From NCBI RefSeq assembly GCF_012843315.1, contig NZ_JABAEX010000008.1:1-64000 (forward strand): a stretch of 64,000 nucleotides of DNA, given 5' to 3'. Shown here piece after piece: positions 1 through 12,700 of the stretch. Origin of the DNA: Streptococcus sp. WB01_FAA12. GTDB taxonomy: Bacteria > Bacillota > Bacilli > Lactobacillales > Streptococcaceae. Within the stretch, counting starts at the first letter, position 1. Every line of letters begins with the position of its first letter. A model generated the notes under the pieces. That model saw only the letters and a program-made list of their open reading frames with translations. It did not search any database and was not told the DNA's origin. A program made the translations under genes and the position numbers.

Positions 1-77
1 CCGAACACAGCAGTTAAGCCCTAGAACGCCGGAAGTAGTTGGGGGTTGCCCCCTGTGAGATATGGAAGTCGCTTAGC
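1..77 (+). rRNA. rrf: 5S rRNA, 3' part
   Basis: The first 77 bases match the 3' two-thirds of a streptococcal 5S rRNA, including the CCGAACACAG loop region and the closing GTCGCTTAGC. The 5' end and the rest of the rRNA operon lie outside the window. The tRNA cluster follows 29 bases downstream, as is usual for a streptococcal rrn operon. Confidence 0.93.
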
Positions 78-106
78 AGAATAGGAAGTTTAGAGACTTC
101 CTTTTT

Positions 107-179
107 GGGAGTTTAGCTCAGCTGGGAGAGCATCTGCCTTACAAGCAGAGGGTCAGCGGTTCGATCCCGTTAACTCCCA
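107..179 (+). tRNA. tRNA-Val (UAC)
   Basis: The cloverleaf closes with acceptor arms GGGAGTT/AACTCCC. It has D-loop AGCTCAGCTGGGAGAG, anticodon TAC in the loop CTTACAA, and T-arm GGTTCGATCC. It is the first tRNA after 5S. No CCA is encoded. Confidence 0.96.
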
Positions 180-181
180 TA

Positions 182-254
182 GGTCCCGTAGTGTAGCGGT
201 TATCACGTCGCCCTGTCACGGCGAAGATCGCGGGTTCGATTCCCGTCGGGACCG
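182..254 (+). tRNA. tRNA-Asp (GUC)
   Basis: Acceptor arms GGTCCCG/CGGGACC with discriminator G, anticodon GTC, T-arm GGGTTCGATTCCC. It lies two bases after tRNA-Val and is probably cut from the same precursor. Confidence 0.96.
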
Positions 255-276
255 TAAGATAACGGAAGTTATTTTA

Positions 277-349
277 GACTCGTTAGCTCAGTTGGTAGAG
301 CAATTGACTTTTAATCAATGGGTCACTGGTTCGAGCCCAGTACGGGTCA
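277..349 (+). tRNA. tRNA-Lys (UUU)
   Basis: Acceptor arms GACTCGT/ACGGGTC with one G-U pair, anticodon TTT in the loop ACTTTTAAT, T-arm TGGTTCGAGCCCA. Confidence 0.96.
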
Positions 350-354
350 TATTT

Positions 355-436
355 GCGGGTTTGGCGGAATTGGCAGACGCACCAGATTTAGGATCTGGCG
401 CTTAACGGCGTGGGGGTTCAAGTCCCTTAACCCGCA
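355..436 (+). tRNA. tRNA-Leu (UAG)
   Basis: Class II tRNA with a long variable arm. Acceptor arms GCGGGTT/AACCCGC, anticodon TAG in the loop ATTTAGGA. Confidence 0.96.
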
Positions 437-448
437 TAGTAGAAATTA

Positions 449-521
449 GCCGGCTTAGCTCAGTTGGTAGAGCATCTGATTTGTAATCAGAGGGTCGCGT
501 GTTCAAGTCATGTAGCCGGCA
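449..521 (+). tRNA. tRNA-Thr (UGU)
   Basis: Acceptor arms GCCGGCT/AGCCGGC, anticodon TGT in the loop TTTGTAA, discriminator A. Confidence 0.96.
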
Positions 522-542
522 TTAAAACTAGAAGAGATCGAT

Positions 543-614
543 GCGAACGTAGTTCAGTGGTAGAACACCACCTTGCCAAGGTGGGGGTCGCGGGTTCGAA
601 TCCCGTCGTTCGCT
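543..614 (+). tRNA. tRNA-Gly (GCC)
   Basis: Acceptor arms GCGAACG/CGTTCGC, anticodon GCC in the loop TTGCCAA, T-arm CGGGTTCGAATCCCG. Confidence 0.96.
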
Positions 615-621
615 TAGAGAG

Positions 622-707
622 GCCGGGGTGGCGGAACTGGCAGACGCACAGGACTTAAAATCCTGCGATTGGAAACGATCGTACCGGTTCGATCCCGGTC
701 CTCGGCA
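622..707 (+). tRNA. tRNA-Leu (UAA)
   Basis: Class II tRNA. Acceptor arms GCCGGGG/CCTCGGC with one G-U pair, anticodon TAA in the loop CTTAAAA, long variable arm. It is the second leucine tRNA of the cluster. Confidence 0.96.
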
Positions 708-718
708 TATAATAATGA

Positions 719-792
719 GCACCCTTAGCTCAACTGGATAGAGTACCTGACTACGAATCAGGCGGTTAGAGGTTCGAATCCTCTAGGGTGCA
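719..792 (+). tRNA. tRNA-Arg (ACG)
   Basis: Acceptor arms GCACCCT/AGGGTGC, anticodon ACG in the loop CTACGAA. The wobble A is normally deaminated to inosine by TadA. Confidence 0.96.
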
Positions 793-808
793 TTTTTTCT
801 ATTTAACT

Positions 809-882
809 CGGGAAGTAGCTCAGCTTGGTAGAGTACTTGGTTTGGGACCAAGGTGTCGCAGGTTCGAATCCTGTCTTCCCGA
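809..882 (+). tRNA. tRNA-Pro (UGG)
   Basis: Acceptor arms CGGGAAG/CTTCCCG, anticodon TGG in the loop TTTGGGA. It is the last tRNA of the cluster, directly before a terminator. Confidence 0.96.
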
Positions 883-897
883 TTGATTTATTGACCA

Positions 898-923
898 AGA
901 TACTTAAGTGAGTATCTTTTTTT
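898..923 (+). terminator. terminator of the rRNA-tRNA operon
   Basis: Stem AGATACT/AGTATCT with a short loop, followed by seven T residues. It ends the tRNA cluster 15 bases after tRNA-Pro. Confidence 0.85.
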
Positions 924-957
924 GGCTATTTGTCAACTGTAGTGGATTACCAAAAAG

Positions 958-1604
958 TCATACTCTGGAGAGGACTAAATCAGTCCTCTCCTTTTTGATA
1001 TTCAAAGCGACGAGAATTCTAGTTTTAAAATTGTCAAAGTTCCGAAAGTCAAAGATATTGCGTTTGATGAGTTTAATGAGATGATTGCTTGCTTCTAGTT
1101 TGGCTTTGGAATAGAGTGATTCAAGGGCATTAATGATTTTCTCTTTGTCCTTGAGAAAGGTTTGAAAGACAGCCTGAAAGCGATTTCGAATAATCGCTTG
1201 TGTTCTGCATTCAAGGACAGTGATGATATTGAGATTCTTAAAGCCTTGTACGGATAAAGCTCATTTTAAAGGCGTACTCGTCTCAGGACATAGTCTTATG
1301 AAGTCGACTAAAGTCATTGAGTTTCCGAATGACGGTTGAAGTTGAAATGGAAAGCTGGTGAGCGATATCGGTCATAGAAGTTTTTTCAACTAATTTTTGA
1401 GTAATGATAGCACTTTAAACGGCGTTTTTAGGAGAATTCTAGTAGGCATGTCAGTCGTTTCAGGGGAAGGAATCTTAGACGGTTTTTGAAAATCATATTT
1501 CTTCAGTGATTTCCTTGTGGGGGATCCATATTGATAATATCTACACTCTTGATATTAGGGTCTTTGATATCAAGTAGTTTTGTGATAAAATGTAATTGTT
1601 CCAT
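958..1604 (-). pseudogene. decayed ISL3-family (IS1167-like) transposase
   Basis: Reading the minus strand from 1604 gives an intact start (MEQLHFITKLLDIKDPN) that hits a stop after about 37 codons. Recognisable pieces then appear in shifting frames: KYDFQKPSKIP, MPTRILLK, SMTDIAHQLSISTSTVIRKL (helix-turn-helix part), SDEYAFKMSF with a stop in front, and a long C-terminal piece ending LKDKEKIINALESLYSKAKL ... FRNFDNFKTRILVALNIKK. These match the ISL3 transposase as known from pneumococcal IS1167. The zinc-finger segment and the central catalytic DDE segment are deleted, leaving about 650 bp where about 1250 bp is normal. The gene cannot make a working transposase. Confidence 0.85.
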
Positions 1605-1677
1605 ATGATTCTTTCTAATGATGGTTTAGTCGCTTTTTATTATAGATCTTATGGGACTTTTTTTCTACAACAAAATA

Positions 1678-1727
1678 GGCTCCATAATATCTATAGGGGA
1701 TTTACCCACTACAAATATTATAGAGTC
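1678..1727. repeat. hairpin-forming terminal region of the ISL3 remnant
   Basis: Imperfect palindrome: GGCTCCATAATAT pairs with ATATTATAGAGTC (11 of 13), with an inner CTATAGGGG/CCCACTAC part. It lies just beyond the transposase start. The inner GTAGTGG word recurs at 939-945 on the other side of the pseudogene, so these are probably the worn IS ends. That assignment is an inference. Confidence 0.55.
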
Positions 1728-1734
1728 TGCAAAC

Positions 1735-1777
1735 AACACCCCATGACTAGAAGATTCTTCTAATCATGGGGTGTTTT
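1735..1777. terminator. strong bidirectional hairpin terminator
   Basis: A 20-bp stem (AACACCCCATGACTAGAAGA against its complement, one G-U) with T-runs on the plus strand and A-rich flank on the other. It is 138 bases past the spuA stop and may end spuA transcription or insulate it from the IS remnant. Confidence 0.75.
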
Positions 1778-1797
1778 CTCTATAGGAGGGCTAGGTT

Positions 1798-1915
1798 ATA
1801 CTTTTCGAAAATCTCTTTAAACCAGGTCAGCTTCGCCTTATCTACAACCTTAAAGCTGTGCTTTGAGCAGCCTACGGCTAGCTTCCTAGTTTACTCTTTG
1901 ATTTTCATTGAGTAT
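1798..1915. repeat. BOX element (boxA-boxB-boxC, shortened boxA)
   Basis: The segment begins ATAC-TTTTCGAAAATCTCTT and has a GTCAGCTTCGCCTT core matching the BOXA1R primer region. It continues with the boxB-like CTACAACCTTAAAGCTGTG and the boxC-like GGCTAGCTTCCTAGTTT, and ends GATTTTCATTGAGTAT. Part of boxA (the CCGTAGGTATGGTTACTG stretch) is missing. BOX elements are typical of mitis-group streptococci. The last base of the BOX is the last base of the spuA stop codon (complement of TTA at 1915-1917). Confidence 0.88.
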
Positions 1916-4900
1916 TAGTTCTTTTTCTTGTTTTTCATCAACCATCCAAGTCCGAGAAGGGCAAGGATGCTGAATCCAACAAGGGCAAGGAGGGATTTGC
2001 TCTCAGTTCCTGTGTTTGGAAGGAGGTTCTGAGAGTGAGCCTCTGCAGCAGTTTCTTGAGAGTTAGGATTTGCTGCTAGGTTTTGGACTTGGCCTTGTTC
2101 TGGTTCAACTTCCAAGCTAGAAAGATCAAATTCTGGTTTTTCTTCCACAGCTGGGGCGACAATGGCACCGCCTTGAGATAAGCGGAGAACAACGGCAGTG
2201 AGAGCGTTCAATTTCAAGCCTTTTTCAGTCCATTCAAGACCTTGAGGTTTAGCGATTCCTACTGGTCCTGCTTGGTTTTCATCTGCGAGGACTTCAGCCT
2301 TTCTCAAGTGAGCAAATGCAGTCCCTAGAGTAAATTCGCGGGTCTTATCATCTGCATTGACAAAGACAGCGTAGACATCACCGTTTGGAGCAGTAATTTG
2401 GTAGCCGATGATCACATCTTCTTTTTTAACGCCATTTTGTCCTGGGACAGTAATGAGGTGGACGCGCTCCTTGATATCTTGCAGACTCTTGAGTCGGAAG
2501 GCATCTGTAGATTGACGAAGAGCAATCAGACCTTTCATGTAGTCACGACTCTTGACATTTTCAGGATATGCTTTGCCATCTGTTGCTTTGGCCCAATCAA
2601 ACTTGTTGACAGTATCACTAGAGTCGTAAGAGTCATGGATAAAGTAAGGATAGACAAATGGCTTGCCGTCTTTGTCACGCAACAAGTGAGACTTGTTTGG
2701 AACCTTATCCTCTGAGACAGGAGTCTTATAGGCTGGATCAAGGAATTGTTTGGTACGTCCGTATTCCTGACCAGAGTGGATAAACGGTGTTCCTTGAGCA
2801 GTCAAGACCATGAGGTTTCCAAGTCGCAAACGGCGATGGATCTCAGCGTAGTTTTCAGCCTTGCTTGGGTCTTTTTTAATAGACTGGGCAATGATGTCAA
2901 AGAGGGTCAAGTTATCATGGGCTGCGATATACTGGATAACGTCTCCGGGACTGTCTGCTTCAAAGTTAGTTGGTTGGGCAATCAGATTTTTAAAGATAGT
3001 ATTGATATCGCGTTTTCCACCTGTGATAAAGGCAGGTTGGCCTTCGTTTGGATAACCAGACTTGAGGTTGTTACGGATGTCGTCTGAAAAGACTGCGACA
3101 GTATCGGTATGTTTCATCCAATCTTGGTCAGCAGGTTGTACAGGCGTATTTTCATCACCAGTATAGGTTCTCCAGCCTTCACCTAGCATGATAAGGTTTG
3201 GATTGAGGGCGCGTGCAGCCTTGTATGCTTCTTCGATTGAAGCCGCATCGTGGTCACCCATCATATCGAAACGGAAACCATCTACTTTGTAGGTTTCAAC
3301 CAGATACTTGATAGAGTCTACCAAGACGCGCTTAGACATGTAGTGGGTTGTTCCCAAACGGCCGCCTCCAAAGCTAGTACGAGGAGTTCCGTCTGCGTCC
3401 ATAAAGTGGTAGTAGTTTGGCTCTAAGTCTTCAAAGATGTCGAGATTGGCAGTATGGTTGTAGACCACATCCAAGATAGCCCCCATGCCACGTTTATGGA
3501 TCTCGTTGATGAGGTTTTTGAATTCGGCAATACGTTTTTCTGGATCCTTAGGATCGCTTGAGTACATACCAGTCAAGGAGAAGTAGTTTTGAGGGTCATA
3601 TCCCCAGTTGTAGTTGCTGTTGCTTGAAGCATAGGCAGACAAACGTTCATGGTTCTTCAATTCGTTGACAAAGTAGTAGGACAAGACTGGAAGGAGTTGG
3701 ATATGAGTCACACCCAAGTCTTTGAGATAGTCTAGTTTTTCGATAAAGGCTTCAAAGGTACCAAATGGCTTGGTCAAGTCTTTTGCGATGGCAGGATCCG
3801 AAGTGAAGTCACGAACATGAGCTTCGTAGATAACGGCATCTTCACGCGATTTGAAGTTGCGAATCTTCCCATAGGTCAAATCTTGCGGACCTAACTTCGC
3901 TGGATCGACAAAGGCAGCTTTAGCGACCTTATGAGCGGCATCTGTTTTTGCTAGGTCACTGTTCCAAGCTGCTAGTGACTTGGCATAAGGGTCAAGAACG
4001 AGAACGGTTTTACCTTGGCGCTCGATCTGGTAGTGATAGTAGTAGCCAGTGTAGTTGCTGATACCGAGACCAGAGTTTGCATCCAGAGTTTGTTTCCAGG
4101 TTCCTTTTTCTCCTTTTTCAAGGGCGACAGTTCCGACCACTTTTTCAGGGTCTTTCTTGTCATATACGACAACGGAAACCTTATCAGCACTTGGAGACCA
4201 GAGGATGAGTTCAACACGCTTGCCATCTTCTTTTAGAGTTGCGCCGAGTGGACCATCGTAACTGTAGGACTCATCCTTGAGGCGCCAGCTTGAACGTGTG
4301 GTAAATCGGTCTGAATTGTAGCTGACAGTGTAAGGGTGTTGTGTGTCAGAGAAGTCGCCGATATAGGTCACTTTCTTACTAGCTTCATCCACTTCCACGT
4401 CTGTGATAGCTACTTTATTCCCTTGGTAATCAGTGATGCTGGAGTGTTTGAGGATATCGTCTTTCTTAGCTCCAACTAGGGTAGAAAAACTGCTTTCGAT
4501 TCGAGATTTAGCCACATGCTGGGCACCAGTCATGCGGATGTCGTGCACATAGTAGGGGTTAGTGTAGATGGTTTCGTCATCATCCTTGAGGAAGATTTGA
4601 CTGTGATTTTTTAGATCAGTGAATTTATAATCTTCTTTTCTGATTTTCACATCATCGCCTTTCTTACTTTCGTCTAGTAATAAAAATCCAAGTTCTCTTG
4701 CAGCTTCATTGAGTGGGATATCAATGTAACGGCCGTATTTTCCAGTTGCCGTAAAGTCAGTACCGTCAGGCCATTCTCCACTGCTTGGGTTTTTGACATC
4801 GCCCCAATACCAGAGAGATTTTTTGTCATAGTTCCCGTCGGTGCGGTAGTAGTTGACACGAATAGTTCCTGCTGGTTGAGGACGGTAGTTGTATACCTTG

Positions 4901-5631
4901 TAGTTTTCATCTAGCCAAGCCTCGTTCATTTTGGGAGAGAGGCGCTCTACCGAACGGTCCCCAGTCAAGTTATCCCCTTTGGTATTGTTGATGAGGAAGC
5001 TGACTTTCTTGGCTTGATCATTTTTGAGTTTGACATCTAGGTAATAGCCATAGTCATCTTTCTTGGCATCCTTGAAGGACTTGGCTCCATTGGGCCAGTT
5101 TTCAGAAGGTTTTTCAACATCGTCCCAAGTCCAAAGACCTTGGGAATCCTTGTTTTCCTCAGGGAGTTTTTTTACGTGGATGCGGAAGTGGTTGTCTGCG
5201 ATGGGTTCTTCAGAGAATGTGTCAGCTTGTGGTTTTTGATCTGAACTTGGCGTCGAAGTGCTAGTATCTACTTTCTCTTCCTTGCTGTTAGGCTGGCTTG
5301 TGGTAGCTTCTTCTTTTTTAGGTGTTTCAGCTGCTAAAGCAGTTTCAGTTGCTGGGGCTTCATTTTTAGCGTCAAGGGAAGCGTTTGCATTATTTTGCTC
5401 AGAACTAGGCGTCTGTTTTTGAATTTGACTAGTTTCAGTCTCAGTAGGAGCCTTAGCCACAGCGCTAGTATTTTCCTGAGTTTGAGGCAGGTTTTCGTTA
5501 GCCGAAATAGTTGGCATTGTAGCAGAAAGCAAGACAATGCTGGCACCAATAAGGACAGAGCCAGTTCCGTTCTTCAAGGAACGTATACCATAAATCATTT
5601 TTTTCTCAGTTTGAGATGGGTTCTTTTTCAT
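1915..5631 (-). CDS. spuA: cell-wall-anchored pullulanase SpuA
   Basis: Hydrolyses alpha-1,6 branches of glycogen and pullulan at the cell surface; the pneumococcal orthologue feeds on host glycogen. Visible parts of the 1238 residues: YSIRK-type signal (YGIRSLKNGTGSVLIG, 14-29), a Ser/Thr/Gln-rich linker to about 140, two tandem CBM41-like glycogen-binding modules (about 147-245 and 255-355, each with WxW/WYW aromatic motifs), pullulanase N-terminal and CBM48-like domains, and a GH13 catalytic core with DVVYNH, FRFDMMGD (nucleophile Asp789), LGEGW (acid/base Glu818) and AAHDN (Asp906). The C-terminus has a sortase signal, LPNTG at about 1204, a membrane segment and a KNKKK tail. The ATG has an AAGGAG ribosome site. 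Monocistronic. Expression is probably repressed by CcpA through the cre site at 5687-5700. Confidence 0.96.
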   Translation of the reverse strand: MKKNPSQTEKKMIYGIRSLKNGTGSVLIGASIVLLSATMPTISANENLPQTQENTSAVAKAPTETETSQIQKQTPSSEQNNANASLDAKNEAPATETALAAETPKKEEATTSQPNSKEEKVDTSTSTPSSDQKPQADTFSEEPIADNHFRIHVKKLPEENKDSQGLWTWDDVEKPSENWPNGAKSFKDAKKDDYGYYLDVKLKNDQAKKVSFLINNTKGDNLTGDRSVERLSPKMNEAWLDENYKVYNYRPQPAGTIRVNYYRTDGNYDKKSLWYWGDVKNPSSGEWPDGTDFTATGKYGRYIDIPLNEAARELGFLLLDESKKGDDVKIRKEDYKFTDLKNHSQIFLKDDDETIYTNPYYVHDIRMTGAQHVAKSRIESSFSTLVGAKKDDILKHSSITDYQGNKVAITDVEVDEASKKVTYIGDFSDTQHPYTVSYNSDRFTTRSSWRLKDESYSYDGPLGATLKEDGKRVELILWSPSADKVSVVVYDKKDPEKVVGTVALEKGEKGTWKQTLDANSGLGISNYTGYYYHYQIERQGKTVLVLDPYAKSLAAWNSDLAKTDAAHKVAKAAFVDPAKLGPQDLTYGKIRNFKSREDAVIYEAHVRDFTSDPAIAKDLTKPFGTFEAFIEKLDYLKDLGVTHIQLLPVLSYYFVNELKNHERLSAYASSNSNYNWGYDPQNYFSLTGMYSSDPKDPEKRIAEFKNLINEIHKRGMGAILDVVYNHTANLDIFEDLEPNYYHFMDADGTPRTSFGGGRLGTTHYMSKRVLVDSIKYLVETYKVDGFRFDMMGDHDAASIEEAYKAARALNPNLIMLGEGWRTYTGDENTPVQPADQDWMKHTDTVAVFSDDIRNNLKSGYPNEGQPAFITGGKRDINTIFKNLIAQPTNFEADSPGDVIQYIAAHDNLTLFDIIAQSIKKDPSKAENYAEIHRRLRLGNLMVLTAQGTPFIHSGQEYGRTKQFLDPAYKTPVSEDKVPNKSHLLRDKDGKPFVYPYFIHDSYDSSDTVNKFDWAKATDGKAYPENVKSRDYMKGLIALRQSTDAFRLKSLQDIKERVHLITVPGQNGVKKEDVIIGYQITAPNGDVYAVFVNADDKTREFTLGTAFAHLRKAEVLADENQAGPVGIAKPQGLEWTEKGLKLNALTAVVLRLSQGGAIVAPAVEEKPEFDLSSLEVEPEQGQVQNLAANPNSQETAAEAHSQNLLPNTGTESKSLLALVGFSILALLGLGWLMKNKKKN

Positions 5632-5662
5632 TACAATTCTCCTTGTGTAGTTGTTCCCTATC

Positions 5663-5700
5663 AGTATAGCACGAGGTAAACATTAGTGCAAGCGTTTTCC
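5663..5700 (-). promoter_or_regulatory. spuA promoter with overlapping CcpA cre site
   Basis: On the minus strand: -35 TTGCAC (5686-5691), 17-bp spacer, -10 TATACT (5663-5668). The plus-strand word TGCAAGCGTTTTCC (5687-5700) fits the cre consensus TGNAARCGNWWWC and covers the -35 box, so CcpA binding would block RNA polymerase. The dexB promoter has the same design. Confidence 0.75.
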
Positions 5701-5789
5701 TGTTTTTTGAGAGAAAATATGAGACCGATTTTCTTGAAATTTTGAAATAATATATAGGAAAAGATTGTTTAAAAAATAGTAAAAAAAAC

Positions 5790-5818
5790 TTGAAAAATCT
5801 GGCTAAATAAGGTATAAT
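5790..5818 (+). promoter_or_regulatory. rpoB promoter
   Basis: TTGAAA (5790-5795), 17-bp spacer, TATAAT (5813-5818). It predicts a transcript start near 5825 and a leader of about 245 nt before rpoB. Confidence 0.8.
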
Positions 5819-5874
5819 ATGAATAATCATTTGTCGTAGGTTTTGTCTGAAATATTGTCCAGACAGGACTCACA

Positions 5875-5928
5875 GCAGTTAAATCTCCTGAAAAAGTCGG
5901 ATTTAGCTGCTCTTTTTGTGCTTTTTTT
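5875..5928 (+). terminator. intrinsic terminator inside the rpoB leader (candidate attenuator)
   Basis: Stem GCAGTTAAATC.CC / GGATTTAGCTGC with one bulge and one G-U, then TCTTTTTGTGCTTTTTTT. It lies about 50 nt into the predicted rpoB leader and about 140 nt ahead of the coding start, so most transcripts from 5825 must either read through it or stop. Confidence 0.65.
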
Positions 5929-6070
5929 CAGGTTTTCGAGTCGTTGTAACAAAGATTTAAAGATTCTGAAAATTCATCAAAGGGACACGGTGATAGGGTT
6001 TTACAACCATATGACGAATATAAAAGCCTGATTGACAAGGCTTGGAATTTATTTACAAAGGAGAATCATC

Positions 6071-9673
<3,603 letters not shown>

Positions 9674-9705
9674 GCAGTTCACTTAGAATAGAAAGGGAAG
9701 AAATA

Positions 9706-12700
9706 GTGGTTGATGTAAATCGTTTTAAAAGTATGCAAATCACCCTAGCTTCTCCAAGCAAAGTCCGTTCATGGTCTTATGGAGAAGTCAAAAAACCTGA
9801 AACAATCAATTACCGTACGTTGAAACCAGAACGTGAAGGACTCTTTGACGAAGTCATCTTTGGCCCTACAAAAGACTGGGAATGTGCTTGTGGGAAGTAC
9901 AAACGCATTCGTTACAGAGGGATTGTTTGTGACCGCTGTGGGGTTGAAGTAACGCGTACAAAAGTTCGTCGTGAGCGTATGGGGCACATTGAGTTGAAAG
10001 CTCCTGTATCTCACATCTGGTATTTCAAGGGGATTCCAAGCCGTATGGGCTTGACCCTTGATATGAGCCCTCGTGCCCTCGAGGAAGTTATCTACTTTGC
10101 GGCTTATGTGGTAATTGATCCGAAGGATACTCCACTTGAGCACAAGTCAATCATGACAGAGCGTGAATACCGTGAGCGCCTGCGTGAGTACGGTTATGGA
10201 TCATTCGTTGCCAAGATGGGTGCCGAAGCCATCCAAGACCTCTTGAAACAAGTAGATCTTGAAAAAGAAATTGCGGAACTCAAAGAAGAGTTGAAAACAG
10301 CTACTGGACAAAAACGTGTCAAAGCCATCCGTCGTTTGGATGTTTTGGATGCCTTTTACAAGTCTGGAAACAAACCTGAATGGATGATTCTCAACATCCT
10401 TCCGGTTATTCCACCAGATCTTCGTCCAATGTTGCAGTTGGATGGTGGCCGCTTTGCCTCATCTGACTTGAACGACCTCTACCGCCGTGTTATCAACCGG
10501 AACAACCGTTTGGCTCGTTTGCTTGAGTTGAATGCACCTGGTATCATCGTTCAAAATGAGAAGCGTATGCTTCAAGAAGCGGTTGACGCTTTGATTGACA
10601 ATGGTCGTCGTGGTCGTCCGATTACAGGACCAGGTAGCCGTCCGCTCAAATCATTAAGCCACATGCTCAAAGGTAAACAAGGACGCTTCCGTCAAAACTT
10701 GCTCGGTAAACGTGTTGACTTTTCAGGACGTTCTGTTATCGCCGTTGGTCCAACTCTTAAGATGTACCAATGTGGTGTGCCACGTGAAATGGCGATTGAG
10801 CTCTTTAAACCATTCGTTATGCGTGAAATCGTTGCGCGTGATATCGTGCAAAACGTGAAAGCAGCTAAACGCTTGGTAGAACGTGGAGATGAACGTATCT
10901 GGGATATTCTTGAAGAAGTAATCAAAGAACACCCAGTGCTTTTGAACCGCGCACCTACCCTTCACCGTTTGGGTATCCAAGCTTTCGAACCAGTCTTGAT
11001 TGACGGTAAGGCCCTTCGCTTGCACCCGCTTGTCTGTGAAGCCTACAATGCCGACTTTGATGGTGACCAAATGGCCATCCACGTACCGCTTTCAGAAGAA
11101 GCCCAAGCAGAAGCTCGTATCTTGATGTTGGCTGCTGAGCATATCTTGAACCCGAAAGATGGTAAACCAGTTGTTACTCCGTCTCAGGACATGGTTTTGG
11201 GTAACTACTACTTGACCATGGAAGAAGCTGGTCGTGAAGGTGAAGGAATGGTCTTCAAAGATCGTGACGAAGCTGTTATGGCTTACCGTAATGGCTATGT
11301 TCACCTCCACTCACGTGTAGGTATCGCGACAGATAGCCTCAACAAACCATGGACAGAAGAGCAAAAACACAAGGTCTTGCTGACAACGGTTGGTAAAATC
11401 CTCTTCAACGACATCATGCCAGAGGGTCTGCCTTACTTGCAAGAACCAACAAATGCCAATTTAACAGAAGGTGTTCCAGCTAAATACTTCTTGCCACTAG
11501 GTGGAGATATCAAGGAAGCCATTCGCAACCTTGAACTCAACCCTCCATTCAAGAAGAAAAATCTTGGAAATATCATCGCTGAAATCTTCAAACGTTTCCG
11601 TACGACAGAAACTTCTGCCCTACTTGACCGCATGAAGAACCTCGGATACCACCACTCAACTCTTGCAGGTTTGACAGTAGGTATTGCCGATATCCCAGTC
11701 GTTGAAGACAAGGCTGAAATTATCGAAGAATCACACAAACGTGTGGAACAAATCACCAAACAATTCCGTCGTGGTATGATTACTGACGATGAGCGCTACA
11801 ATGCTGTTACAGCTGAATGGCGTGCAGCCCGTGAAAAATTGGAGAAACGTTTGGTTGCCAACCAAGATCCTAAGAACCCAATCGTTATGATGATGGACTC
11901 TGGAGCCCGTGGTAACATCTCAAACTTCTCACAGCTTGCCGGTATGCGTGGTCTGATGGCCGCTCCGAACGGACGTATCATGGAATTGCCGATCCTTTCA
12001 AACTTCCGTGAAGGTCTGTCAGTACTCGAAATGTTCTTCTCAACTCACGGAGCCCGTAAGGGTATGACCGATACGGCCCTTAAGACAGCCGACTCAGGTT
12101 ACTTGACTCGTCGTTTGGTTGACGTGGCCCAAGACGTTATCATCCGTGAGGACGACTGTGGAACAGACCGTGGTCTCTTGATCCGCTCTATCGCAGAAGG
12201 AAAAGAGATGATCGAGTCTCTCGAAGAGCGTCTCAATGGTCGTTACACTAAGAAAACTGTTAAACATCCAGAAACTGGTGCGGTTATCATCGGTCCAAAT
12301 GAGTTGATTACAGAAGACAAGGCGCGTGAAATTGTCAATGCTGGTGTGGAAGAAGTCACTATCCGTTCTGTATTTACATGTAACACTCGTCACGGTGTCT
12401 GCCGTCACTGTTACGGTATCAACTTGGCGACTGGTGATGCGGTTGAAGTTGGTGAAGCAGTTGGTACAATCGCTGCCCAATCTATCGGGGAACCTGGTAC
12501 ACAGCTTACAATGCGTACCTTCCACACGGGTGGGGTTGCCTCAAATACCGATATCACTCAGGGTCTTCCTCGTGTCCAAGAAATCTTTGAAGCTCGCAAT
12601 CCGAAAGGGGAAGCGGTTATCACTGAAGTCAAGGGTGAGGTTACAGCCATCGAAGAAGATGCTTCAACTCGTACCAAGAAAGTCTTTGTTAAGGGTGAAA

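Noticed and set aside
464..722. Short open frames on both strands over tRNA-Thr, tRNA-Gly and tRNA-Leu
   Set aside because: They lie entirely within well-formed tRNA genes.
5843..6031. 62-codon frame in the rpoB leader
   Set aside because: TTG start with no ribosome site, covers the leader terminator, and its residues are not protein-like.
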